DNA from: PALSA-612 sp963776735
GTDB taxonomy: Bacteria; Actinomycetota; Thermoleophilia; Gaiellales; Gaiellaceae
Direction of reading: 5' to 3'
DNA length: 64,000 bases
Assembly (NCBI GenBank): GCA_963776735.1
Contig: CAVZNV010000016.1
Coordinates: 620,001 to 684,000, forward strand
Part shown: piece by piece, positions 24,196 through 31,907 of the stretch
How the letters are laid out: each line of letters starts with the position of its first letter
How positions within the stretch are numbered: position 1 is the first letter of the stretch
The notes under the pieces: model-generated
Told to the model about the DNA's origin: nothing
What the model saw: the letters and a program-made list of their open reading frames with translations, nothing else
Database searches by the model: none
Program-made: the position numbers and the translations under genes

Positions 24196-25233
24196 GTGCG
24201 TGTCCTCACCGTCGTCGGCAACCGGCCCCAGTTCGTCAAGTCGGCGCCGCTCTCGACCGCGCTTCGCGGCGCGGGGATCGAGGAGACCGTCGTCCACACG
24301 GGTCAGCACTACGACCCGGAGCTCTCGCAGGTGTTCTTCGACGAGCTCGGCCTGGCGGAGCCGATCGAGCTCGGGCTGCGGACGTCGGACGTCGACGCGA
24401 TGCGGCGCCGGCTCGCCCACACGATCGCGGAGGTGAGGCCGGACGCCGCCGTCGTCCTCGGCGACACGAACTCGACGCTCGCGGGTGCGCGTGCGGGCGC
24501 GGACGCAGGCGTTCCCGTCGCGCACGTCGAGGCCGGCCTGCGCAGCGGCGACCTGTCGATGCCGGAGGAGCACAATAGGATCGAGGTCGACCGGATCGGC
24601 GCGCTGCTCCTCTGTCCGGACGAGCGCAGCGCCGACATCCTCCGAGCCGAGGGAGCGCCGGGGCGCATCGAGGTCGTCGGCGACGTCATGCGCGACGCGC
24701 TCGACCTGTTCCTGCCGCTCGCGCGCGGGCGCTCGCCGGTCGCGCTGCCCGAGTACGCCGTGCTCACGTTGCACCGCCAGGCGAACACCGAGCCCGACCA
24801 GCTGCGTCGCGTGATCGACGCGGTCAACGCGACCGACCGAACGTTCGTCTTCCCCGTCCATCCGCGGACGCGGCGCGTTCTCGACGAGCACGGCATCCGC
24901 CTCGCGCCGTTCGTCCACACGACGGAGCCGCTCGGCTACCTCGAGATGCTCGATCTCGTCGCCGGCTCGACACGAGTCGTCACCGACTCCGGCGGCCTTC
25001 AGAAGGAGGCGTACTGGCTGAGGATCCCGTGCGTGACACTCAGGCCGTCGACGGAATGGGTCGATACCGTCCTGGTGGGCGCCAACATCGTCGTCGACCC
25101 CGCCGACCCGTTCGGGCTCGGCGCCGCGCTCGCGAACGCCCGCTTCCCCGAGGACGCACCACAGCTCTACGGCGACGGCCGCGCTTCCGAGGAGGTCGCA
25201 GCGGCACTCCGCGCTAGCCTGGGCGCGTCATGA
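24196..25233 (+). CDS. UDP-N-acetylglucosamine 2-epimerase (WecB/WbpI-like)
   Basis: A 345-residue GT-B-fold epimerase. Family segments include VVGNRPQFVKSAPL, VVHTGQHYDPELS, VLGDTNSTLAG, HVEAGLRSGD, PEEHNRIEVDRI and VTDSGGLQKEAYWL. It interconverts UDP-GlcNAc and UDP-ManNAc, or acts on the 2,3-diacetamido uronic acid as WbpI does. The following genes (dehydrogenase, oxidoreductase, acyltransferase) make the WbpI role plausible, but the sequence alone does not decide. It is first in a four-gene operon in which each stop overlaps the next start. Confidence 0.9.
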   Translation: MRVLTVVGNRPQFVKSAPLSTALRGAGIEETVVHTGQHYDPELSQVFFDELGLAEPIELGLRTSDVDAMRRRLAHTIAEVRPDAAVVLGDTNSTLAGARAGADAGVPVAHVEAGLRSGDLSMPEEHNRIEVDRIGALLLCPDERSADILRAEGAPGRIEVVGDVMRDALDLFLPLARGRSPVALPEYAVLTLHRQANTEPDQLRRVIDAVNATDRTFVFPVHPRTRRVLDEHGIRLAPFVHTTEPLGYLEMLDLVAGSTRVVTDSGGLQKEAYWLRIPCVTLRPSTEWVDTVLVGANIVVDPADPFGLGAALANARFPEDAPQLYGDGRASEEVAAALRASLGAS

Positions 25234-26486
25234 GCTCCGTGGCAATCGTGGGGGCAGGCTACGTCGGCCTGCCGTTGGCGCAGGTCTTCGCAGACGCCGG
25301 CGACGACGTGGTGCTGGTCGACGTCGAGCAGCGCATCGTCGACGGCATCAACCAGGGCACGAGCCACATCGAGGACGTCCCGTCCGAGACGCTCGCCCCC
25401 TTCGTCGAGCAGGGAAAGATCCGCGCGACGACCGACTACGACGAGCTCCGGGACGCCGACGCGATCCTGATCGCCCTCGCGACGCCGCTGACGAAGCAGC
25501 GCGAGCCCGACCTGTCCATCGTCACGAGCGCCGTCAGGGACATCGCCAAGCGCCTGAAGCCCGGCCAGCTCGTCGTGCTCGAGTCGACGACGTACCCGGG
25601 GACGACGCGCGAAGTCGTCCAGCCGCTGCTCGAAGAAGGCTCCGGCCTCGTCGCGGGCAAGGACTTCCACCTCGCGTTCTCGCCCGAGCGGGTCGATCCG
25701 GGCAACGAGACCTGGTCGACGAAGACGGTGCCGAAGATCGTCGGCGGGATCACTGCGGAGTGCACGCGGCGAGCGGCGGAGCTGTACGGCGGCGCGGTCG
25801 ACACCGTGCACCCGGTCTCCTCGCCGGAGGCGGCCGAGCTGACGAAGCTGCTCGAGAACATCTTCCGCTCGGTCAACATCGCGCTCGTGAACGAGCTCGC
25901 GCAGCTCTGCGAGCGGATGGGCATCGACGTCTGGGAGGTCGTGGACGCGGCCGCGACGAAGCCGTTCGGCTTCATGAGCTTCAAGCCCGGCCCGGGTCTC
26001 GGCGGGCACTGCATCCCGGTCGACCCCTTCTATCTCACATGGAAGGCGCGCGAGTACGGCTTCTACACGGAGTTCATCGAGCTGGCCGGAAAGGTCAACG
26101 AGGGCATGCCGTACTACTGCCGTTCGCTGATCTCGCAGGCGCTGAACCACGGCGCGCACAAGTCGCTCAGCGGCTCGAACGTGCTGGTCCTGGGCGTCGC
26201 CTACAAGTCCGACATCTCCGACGTGCGCGAGTCGCCGGCGCTGAAGGTGATCGAGCTGCTGGAAAAGGCCGGTGCCGAGGTCTCCTACCACGACCCGCAC
26301 GTCCCGTCCTTCGACGGCAAGAGCTCGGTCGCGCTCGACCCGGCCGCCTACGACTGCGTCGCGATCCTCACCGCGCACTCCTCGATCGACCACGCCGAGG
26401 TGGTCAGGGACGCCAGGGTCGTCGTCGACTTCCGCAACGCCACCGGTGACGCGGGCCGAGAGAACCCGAAGGTCTGGAAGCTGTGA
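25230..26486 (+). CDS. UDP-N-acetyl-hexosamine 6-dehydrogenase (WbpA/WecC family)
   Basis: A 418-residue NAD-dependent dehydrogenase that oxidises C6 of a UDP-HexNAc to the uronic acid. It has an N-terminal Rossmann motif GAGYVGLPLA, substrate-loop residues FSPERVDPGN, a central helix with ELTKLLENIFRSVNIALVNE, catalytic Cys in GGHCIPVDPFYL, and a C-terminal nucleotide domain (VLGVAYKSDISDVRESPA). ATG 25230 overlaps the epimerase stop (ATGA). Specificity for UDP-GlcNAc (WbpA) versus UDP-ManNAc (WecC) is not resolvable by eye. Confidence 0.92.
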   Translation: MSSVAIVGAGYVGLPLAQVFADAGDDVVLVDVEQRIVDGINQGTSHIEDVPSETLAPFVEQGKIRATTDYDELRDADAILIALATPLTKQREPDLSIVTSAVRDIAKRLKPGQLVVLESTTYPGTTREVVQPLLEEGSGLVAGKDFHLAFSPERVDPGNETWSTKTVPKIVGGITAECTRRAAELYGGAVDTVHPVSSPEAAELTKLLENIFRSVNIALVNELAQLCERMGIDVWEVVDAAATKPFGFMSFKPGPGLGGHCIPVDPFYLTWKAREYGFYTEFIELAGKVNEGMPYYCRSLISQALNHGAHKSLSGSNVLVLGVAYKSDISDVRESPALKVIELLEKAGAEVSYHDPHVPSFDGKSSVALDPAAYDCVAILTAHSSIDHAEVVRDARVVVDFRNATGDAGRENPKVWKL

Positions 26487-27454
26487 CGCGAATCGGGGTC
26501 GTCGGGCTCGGCTACTGGGGGCCGAACCTGGCGCGCAACTTCGACCAGCTCTCAGAGCTGGCGTGGGTCTGCGACGCCGATCCGGGTCACCTCTCCACGT
26601 TCGCGGCGCGCTATCCGCAGGCGACGGCGACCGGACGGTACGAGGATCTGCTCGAGGACGCGACGCTGGACGCCGTGGTCGTCGCCACGCCGGTCCCGAC
26701 CCACTACGAGCTCGCGCGCCGAGCCCTCGAGGCGGGCAAGCACGTGCTCGTCGAGAAGCCGCCGACGATGCGCGCCGAGGAGATGGACGAGCTCGTGCAG
26801 CTCTCGGAAGCGGGCGACCTCGTCTGCATGCCGGGCCACCTCCTGCTCTACCACCCCGGCGTGCAGAAGCTGAAGGAGCTGGTGGACGCGGGCGCGCTCG
26901 GCGACGTGCTCTGCGTCTACGGCAACCGGCAGAACCTCGGGATCATCCGCCAGGACGAGAACGCACTCTGGTCGCTGGGCGTCCACGACCTGTCCGTGAT
27001 CCTCTACCTGCTCGGCGAGGAGCCCGAGGAGGTGGTCGCGCACGGCCGCGACTTCCTGACACCCGGCGTCGAGGATGTCGTCTTCTGCTACCTCCGCTTC
27101 CCGTCCGGGAAGATCGCGCACATGCACCTGTCCTGGCTCGACCCGCACAAGATGCGGAAGATCACCGTCGTCGGCACGGAGAAGATGGTCGTGTTCGACG
27201 ACATGGAGCTCGAGCGGAAGGTGACGGTGTACGAGAAGGGCCCGTGGCAGCGCGCCGAGAGCTACGGCGAGTGGCAGACGCGCTCGGGCGACATCACGAT
27301 TCCGAAGATCCCGACCGACGAGCCGTTGCGGCTCGAATGCGAGCACTTCCTCGCGCTCGTCGGCGGCGAGGGCGACCGCCGGCAGGTCGCGCGCGACGGC
27401 GCGATGGTCGTGCGCGCACTCGAGCGCCTGACGGAGTCACTTGGCGGCCGCTGA
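26483..27454 (+). CDS. Gfo/Idh/MocA oxidoreductase (WbpB-like)
   Basis: A 323-residue NAD(P)-dependent sugar oxidoreductase. It has an N-terminal Rossmann motif (GVVGLGYWGPNLARNF), the EKPP motif with Lys in HVLVEKPPTM, and the active-site segment WSLGVHDLSVILYLLG. In the Wbp pathway this enzyme oxidises C3 of UDP-GlcNAcA to the 3-keto sugar before amination. The GTG start overlaps the previous stop (GTGA). The following acyltransferase gene fits this pathway, although the aminotransferase (WbpE) expected between them is absent here. Confidence 0.88.
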   Translation: MTRIGVVGLGYWGPNLARNFDQLSELAWVCDADPGHLSTFAARYPQATATGRYEDLLEDATLDAVVVATPVPTHYELARRALEAGKHVLVEKPPTMRAEEMDELVQLSEAGDLVCMPGHLLLYHPGVQKLKELVDAGALGDVLCVYGNRQNLGIIRQDENALWSLGVHDLSVILYLLGEEPEEVVAHGRDFLTPGVEDVVFCYLRFPSGKIAHMHLSWLDPHKMRKITVVGTEKMVVFDDMELERKVTVYEKGPWQRAESYGEWQTRSGDITIPKIPTDEPLRLECEHFLALVGGEGDRRQVARDGAMVVRALERLTESLGGR

Positions 27455-28070
27455 CGTCGCGCCCGGCACGGTGCTCGGCGAAGGCGTCGTCATGCACGAC
27501 GGCGCGATCGTCGGCAAGCAGCCGGTGCTCTCTCCGCGCTCGACGGCTTCCCGTGAGCCGCTGCCGCCGGCGGAGCTCGGCGACGGCTGCGTGGTCGCGC
27601 ACGGCGCGACGGTGTTCGCGGGCGCGAAGCTCGGCAAGCGCGTGCTCGTCGGTGACGGCGCCTGCGTGCGCGAGCGGTGCGTGATCGGAGACGACGTCGT
27701 CATCGGGCACGGCTCGCTGGTCGAGAACGACACTGGGATCGGCGCCCGCACGAAGATCCAGGCGCTCGCCTACGTGACTGCGTATTCGACCGTCGAGGAG
27801 GACGTCTTCATCGCGCCGTGCGTCGTGACGACGAACGACAACTACATGGGCCGCACGGAGAAGCGGCACGCGGAGCGCCGCGGCCCGACGATCCGCCGCG
27901 GTGCGCGCATCGGCGGCGGCGCCGTCCTCTGCCCTGGGATCGAGATCGGCGAGGAGGCGTTCGTCGGCGCGGGCGCCGTCGTCGTCAGGGACGTGGCGCC
28001 ACGGACGGTCGTGGTCGGCAACCCGGCGCGGGTGCTGCGCGACGTCGCCGAGGACGAGCTACTCGGCTAG
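27441..28070 (+). CDS. Hexapeptide-repeat acyltransferase (WbpD-like)
   Basis: A 209-residue left-handed beta-helix protein with many imperfect hexapeptide turns (VLGEGVVMHDGAIVG, KRVLVGDGACVRERCVIGDD, RIGGGAVLCPGIEIGEE) and the end motif VVVGNPARVLR. WbpD uses acetyl-CoA to acetylate the 3-amino group of UDP-GlcNAc3NA. The start is a TTG at 27441 that overlaps the WbpB-like gene by 14 bases; no ATG or GTG fits better. Its last 12 bases overlap the convergent luciferase-like gene. Acyl donor and substrate are inferred from context. Confidence 0.85.
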   Translation: MAAADVAPGTVLGEGVVMHDGAIVGKQPVLSPRSTASREPLPPAELGDGCVVAHGATVFAGAKLGKRVLVGDGACVRERCVIGDDVVIGHGSLVENDTGIGARTKIQALAYVTAYSTVEEDVFIAPCVVTTNDNYMGRTEKRHAERRGPTIRRGARIGGGAVLCPGIEIGEEAFVGAGAVVVRDVAPRTVVVGNPARVLRDVAEDELLG

Positions 28071-28934
28071 CGCTGCGCCGACCGCGCGGATCGACGCCTC
28101 GTCGATCGGGCGGAGGATGCAGATCGCCTCGTCCGCTCCGGCTTCGGCCAGGGCAGCCAGGTGGGCGCGCAGGCCGTCGAGCGGGACCGGTGGTGAGCTG
28201 CGGTCGGAGTGCGGACGCTTGACCGCGTCAGCGTCGAGCTCGACGAGGACAGCGGTACTGCGCTTGACCTCCGTCGGGTTACGGCCCGCGCGCTCTGCAG
28301 CAGCCGTGACGTTCGCGTTGAACTCGGCGAAGCCCTCGATCGTGTTGCCGTAGCGGTCGTACCACGTGTTCCACCAATCGACGTGCGGCAGCGCGATCGA
28401 GAGCATCCGCGGGCCGTTCGAGCCGATCATCAGCGGGATCCGCCGGGCCGGCGGCGGCATCAGAACGAGATCCTCGGCCGACCAGTAGCGCCCCGCTGCC
28501 TGCACCCGCTCGGCGGCAAGAACGCGCCGGATGATCGAGAACGACTCCTCGAAGCGTGACACGCGGTGGTCGTACGGCAGCCCGAACGCGCGGTACTCCG
28601 TTTCGTTCCACCCTGCGCCGAGGCCGAGGACGAGCCGGCCGCCACTGATCTCGTCCACGGACGCGGCCATCTTCGCGATCAGCCCCGGCGGATGGAATGA
28701 CGTGCAGGCGACGAGCGGGCCGATCTCGGCGCGCTCGGTGACCGCCGCGAGCCCGGCGAGTTGCGTCCAGACCTCCCACGGCCCCCGCTCCTCACGACCG
28801 TCGCCGCGATAGAGCAGGTGGTCGCCGAGCCAGATCGACTCGAACCCGACCTCCTCGGCCGCACGGGCCATGGCCAGGTACTCCGGCCAGCGGACGACCC
28901 GCTCCGCCTCCGGAAGCTGTACGCCGACTCTCAC
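28059..28934 (-). CDS. Luciferase-like (LLM) F420-type oxidoreductase
   Basis: A 291-residue TIM-barrel flavin or F420-dependent enzyme. Typical segments are MARAAEEVGFESIWLGDHLL, GPLVACTSFHPPGLIAKMAA, DEISGGRLVLGLGAGWNETEYRAF (written here in parts) and IPLMIGSNGPRML. The GTG at 28934 overlaps the stop of the MBL-Rieske gene (GTGA), so the two are coupled and may share a pathway. The longer open frame upstream is the antisense of that gene and is rejected. The substrate is unknown. Confidence 0.88.
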   Translation of the reverse strand: MRVGVQLPEAERVVRWPEYLAMARAAEEVGFESIWLGDHLLYRGDGREERGPWEVWTQLAGLAAVTERAEIGPLVACTSFHPPGLIAKMAASVDEISGGRLVLGLGAGWNETEYRAFGLPYDHRVSRFEESFSIIRRVLAAERVQAAGRYWSAEDLVLMPPPARRIPLMIGSNGPRMLSIALPHVDWWNTWYDRYGNTIEGFAEFNANVTAAAERAGRNPTEVKRSTAVLVELDADAVKRPHSDRSSPPVPLDGLRAHLAALAEAGADEAICILRPIDEASIRAVGAALAE

Positions 28935-30475
28935 TGCTCGGCTGCGGCGGGCTCGGGCTCGGAGATCGGCTCGCTGAACAGGCGGCGGTCGTCGGAGGTG
29001 AGGCACCGTCCGGTCGCGAGCTCGAACTGCCAGCCGTGCAGGGTGCAGGTCAGGATGCCGTCCTCGACGACTCCGAATCGCGCCAGGTCGGCCTTCAAGT
29101 GCGGGCAGCGACGCTGGACGCGGTAGCCGGCGCACTCGAAGAACTCCCGTTCCGGCAGCTGCTCGGAGTAGCACCCTTCGGCGTACTCGATCCGCTCGTC
29201 CGACAGGCACTTGAAGAAGCTGTAGAGGTACTCGTTGTACGACCCCCGCCGCTCCGCCTCGAAGCGACACGAGAGGAAGAGGCGGTTCACCCAGTCCTCG
29301 TCGTGGTCGAGGATCAACTGCTCGACGAGCGCGCGGTCTACCCAGAAGCGGTACTCGCACTCGCCGCCCTCCCAGGCGTAGACGCGGCGCGTCCAGAAGT
29401 CGAGCACGACCTGCGGGTCGCCCATGTCGAGCAGCACCCGGCCGTTGATCGCGGCGGCGGTGCGATCGGCGAGGTCGAGCACCGGCTCGAACCACTCGCG
29501 GATCTCGGCGAGGACATCGACCTGCCCGCGCGGCAGCGATGCCATCTCCGCCTCGATCCGCGGCCGCATCCGCTCGCGAAACGCCTCGAGGTAGGCGCGC
29601 TTGTCGCCGAAGATCGCGTCCGGGTCGGACGGGTGCTCGATCTCGATCCGCCCCGGCTCGAGGGTCGCGACCGAGCCCGGGATCATCAGGCGCCCGTTGT
29701 CCGCGCCCTGCTCGCGCATGTACTCGAGGTACACGGTCTGATCCGGGAAGACGTTGGCCGGATCGTCGCCGAGATCGTTCAGGTCGAACAGCGCGTCGTC
29801 GAGGAAGCACGGCGGTCCGGCCATCGGGATGACAAAGTCCGCCCCGACCTGGTGTGAGTACCGCAGCGAGCGGGCCATCTGCGTCTCGCGCTTCTTCCGT
29901 CCGAGCGCGCTTTTCATCTGCGGCGGGAAGCGGTAGACCATCGGGTACCAGATCGCGCCCGAGAACTGGACGAAGTGAGCATCGAAGTGACCGAACGCGT
30001 GCGTCCCGTCGAGGTCAACCGGCCGCGCGTCGTTCTGGTCGAAGATCCGAACCTCGCCGTCGTCGATCGCGAGCGCCGAGTCGCCGAGCGGCCCGTCCGC
30101 CGGGAAGATCGTGCAGAGGGTCATCAGACGCAGCCCGTCGAGCTCCAGCGGCACGTTCGTCTTCGTCTCGACGAAGCTCGAGAAGCCGAGTGCTTCGAGC
30201 TCGCGGTGAACCAGGTCCAGCGGGTGGTCCGGCAGGATCACCGTCGCGTCCTTCGACACGTGGTCGCGCAGGAAGTCGCGGTCGAGGTGGTCGCGGTGGA
30301 CGTGCGAGACGTAGAGGTAATCCGGGCTGGAGAACCCGGCCGGGTCGAGCTCCTGGTTGGACGGGAACGGCACCCAGGAGGCGAAGTACGCCGGGTTGAA
30401 CCAGGGGTCGCAGAGGATGGAGCCGTGGCGCGTCTCGACGTAGAGGCCCGCGTGGCCGAGGAAGGTGATCTTCAC
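28931..30475 (-). CDS. Metallo-beta-lactamase-fold / Rieske fusion protein
   Basis: A 514-residue protein. The N-terminal MBL-fold hydrolase-like domain (ITFLGHAGLYVET, metal motif HVHRDHLD) is followed by a middle region of unknown type. The C-terminal Rieske [2Fe-2S] domain has both cluster motifs, CPH and CTLH, 17 residues apart, then GWQFELATGRC. The same two modules in opposite order make up vertebrate CMP-Neu5Ac hydroxylase. This may be an oxygenase acting on a sugar or nucleotide-sugar; the nearby UDP-sugar genes suggest that, but it is inference. GTG 30475 is preceded by TAGCGT at 7 bases. Confidence 0.85.
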   Translation of the reverse strand: MKITFLGHAGLYVETRHGSILCDPWFNPAYFASWVPFPSNQELDPAGFSSPDYLYVSHVHRDHLDRDFLRDHVSKDATVILPDHPLDLVHRELEALGFSSFVETKTNVPLELDGLRLMTLCTIFPADGPLGDSALAIDDGEVRIFDQNDARPVDLDGTHAFGHFDAHFVQFSGAIWYPMVYRFPPQMKSALGRKKRETQMARSLRYSHQVGADFVIPMAGPPCFLDDALFDLNDLGDDPANVFPDQTVYLEYMREQGADNGRLMIPGSVATLEPGRIEIEHPSDPDAIFGDKRAYLEAFRERMRPRIEAEMASLPRGQVDVLAEIREWFEPVLDLADRTAAAINGRVLLDMGDPQVVLDFWTRRVYAWEGGECEYRFWVDRALVEQLILDHDEDWVNRLFLSCRFEAERRGSYNEYLYSFFKCLSDERIEYAEGCYSEQLPEREFFECAGYRVQRRCPHLKADLARFGVVEDGILTCTLHGWQFELATGRCLTSDDRRLFSEPISEPEPAAAEQ

Positions 30476-30481
30476 GGCGAC

Positions 30482-30488
30482 TACGCTA
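30482..30488. promoter_or_regulatory. Shared bidirectional -10 (TACGCTA)
   Basis: Read on the minus strand, TAGCGT ends 7 bases before the GTG at 30475. Read on the plus strand, TACGCT ends 10 bases before the ATG at 30498. One 7-base near-palindrome can therefore serve both divergent genes. Confidence 0.5.
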
Positions 30489-30497
30489 GCGACGGGG

Positions 30498-30770
30498 ATG
30501 GACTGCCGTGACCGGTTCGCCGTCTGGCTCGTCGAGCTCGTGCTGGAGCCGGTTCGCGCGCTCCGGAACGGCGTGGCAGGCCCGGTCGTGGTGCGGACGG
30601 CGCTCGGAGAGCGGCGCTTCGACGTGACGATCGCGCGCGAGAACGGGGGCTACGGCTGGCGCCTGCGGGAGGCCGGCGGCGACTTCGAGGCGGAGGGCAC
30701 CGAGCCGCTGGCGGACCCCGAGGACGCCTTCTGGGCCGCCTGGACGGCGATCGAGAACGCGTCCGCCTAA
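30498..30770 (+). CDS. Small hypothetical protein
   Basis: A 90-residue acidic, Trp-containing protein (VWLVELVLEPVRALRNGV, then beta-like VVVRTALGERRFDVTIARE, then DPEDAFWAAWTAIENA). It has no signal peptide or membrane helix and no domain that I recognise. The ATG follows a TACGCT hexamer by 10 bases and has a G-rich stretch (GGGG) immediately before it. It is divergent from the MBL-Rieske gene. Confidence 0.55.
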   Translation: MDCRDRFAVWLVELVLEPVRALRNGVAGPVVVRTALGERRFDVTIARENGGYGWRLREAGGDFEAEGTEPLADPEDAFWAAWTAIENASA

Positions 30771-30773
30771 CCC

Positions 30774-30880
30774 CGGTGTCTGACACCGCACACTGACTCG
30801 ACAACGAGAAAGCGTCGTCTTTGCAGGGCTTTCGTATTTCGACAGCTCGCGAACGGCGATTCGGTGCCAGACACCGAATC
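30774..30880. repeat. Two related palindromes in a convergent gap
   Basis: CGGTGTC-T-GACACCG (30774-30788) and GATTCGGTG-CCAGA-CACCGAATC (30858-30880) share the core GGTGyCwGACACCG and lie 70 bases apart between two converging genes. They may be paired terminators or the ends of a small mobile (MITE/REP-like) element. The 69 bases between them contain no gene. Confidence 0.5.
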
Positions 30881-30918
30881 TGTCAAGTGGCACTTCGAGC
30901 CGGGGCTGGCGCGTTCGG

Positions 30919-31893
30919 CTAGGCCGTTCGGCGGAACGCCTCGGCGATCTCGGATATCTCACCGTCGGCATCCGAGCGCAGCGCGTACACGCCGACGCGG
31001 TCGAGAACGCCGTCGTACCGCTCGCGCACTTGCCGCCAGGCGTCGTCCCACGAGTCGGCGAGCACGGCGAACTCCGCCAGCACGTCGTCGTCGATCGCGG
31101 CCGCCATGCCGGCGAAGTCGCCGCGCGCCATCAGCCCGTTCAGCTTCTCCTGAAGGCCCTCCCAGCCGTGCGCCTCGAACACCGGCCGGTACGTCGGGGT
31201 CGAGCCGTAGAACGCGATCTGCATCCGCACCGGGTCGACGTTCCCGCCGATCACGACGAAGACGCCGCTCGCGAGCGTCATCTCGCCGCGCCGGGAGCCG
31301 AGCGCGGGGAGCGCGACCTCCCGTAGGTACCGCACCGTGTGGAAGACGTGCACGTGCACGCCGTCCGCGACCTCGCCGGCGAGCCGGAACATCGTCGGCG
31401 TGACCGCCGCGAGCCAGATCGGCGGCTGTGCGAACCCGATCGGCCCCGGGTCGAAGAACGGAGACATCAGGTCGTGGCGGTAGTACTGCCCGCGAAACCT
31501 CAGCGGGTGCTCGCCCTGGAACGCGCCCCAGATGTGCCGCAGCGCCTCGACGAGCTCTCGGAGCCTCGGTGCTGGCGCCTCCCACGGCACCGAGAACCGC
31601 CGCACGTTGTGGGCGCGCACCTGCGTCCCGAGCCCGAGCACGAAGCGCCCATGGCTCGCACGCTGCAGATCCCATGCCGCCATCGCCGTGACCATCGGGC
31701 TGCGAGTGAACGCCGTCGCGATTGCCGTCCCGAGGGTCACGCGCTCGGTCGCCACCGCGGCCGTCGCGAGCGGCAGGAAGGGATCGTGCTGGGTCTCTGC
31801 CGTCCACACGCCGTCGTAGCCGGCCGCCTCGAGCGCCGCCGCGAGCTCGGCGCCCGTTGCGGGATCGCACGCGATCGTCGCGTCCAGCTTCAT
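30919..31893 (-). CDS. Luciferase-like (LLM) F420-type oxidoreductase
   Basis: A 324-residue TIM-barrel enzyme, a second member of the same superfamily as 28059-28934. Signature segments are ALEAAGYDGVWTAETQHDPF, TLGTAIATAFTRSPMVTAMA, GRFVLGLGTQVRAHN and PPIWLAAVTPTMFRLAGEVA. This is the MSMEG_4879/TIGR03617-like subgroup by appearance. The ATG lies 8 bases after TAGAGT, which itself overlaps the stop of the upstream SpoIID-subtilase gene, so it may have its own leaderless promoter. The substrate is unknown. Confidence 0.88.
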   Translation of the reverse strand: MKLDATIACDPATGAELAAALEAAGYDGVWTAETQHDPFLPLATAAVATERVTLGTAIATAFTRSPMVTAMAAWDLQRASHGRFVLGLGTQVRAHNVRRFSVPWEAPAPRLRELVEALRHIWGAFQGEHPLRFRGQYYRHDLMSPFFDPGPIGFAQPPIWLAAVTPTMFRLAGEVADGVHVHVFHTVRYLREVALPALGSRRGEMTLASGVFVVIGGNVDPVRMQIAFYGSTPTYRPVFEAHGWEGLQEKLNGLMARGDFAGMAAAIDDDVLAEFAVLADSWDDAWRQVRERYDGVLDRVGVYALRSDADGEISEIAEAFRRTA

Positions 31894-31901
31894 GCCGGAG
31901 G

Positions 31902-31907
31902 ACTCTA
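31902..31907 (-). promoter_or_regulatory. Leaderless -10 overlapping a stop codon
   Basis: TAGAGT on the minus strand ends 8 bases before the ATG at 31893, and its first three bases are the TAG stop of the upstream gene. Confidence 0.4.

Noticed and set aside
28059..29810. 583-residue version of the luciferase-like protein
   Set aside because: Residues before GTG 28934 are an off-frame reading of the MBL-Rieske gene.
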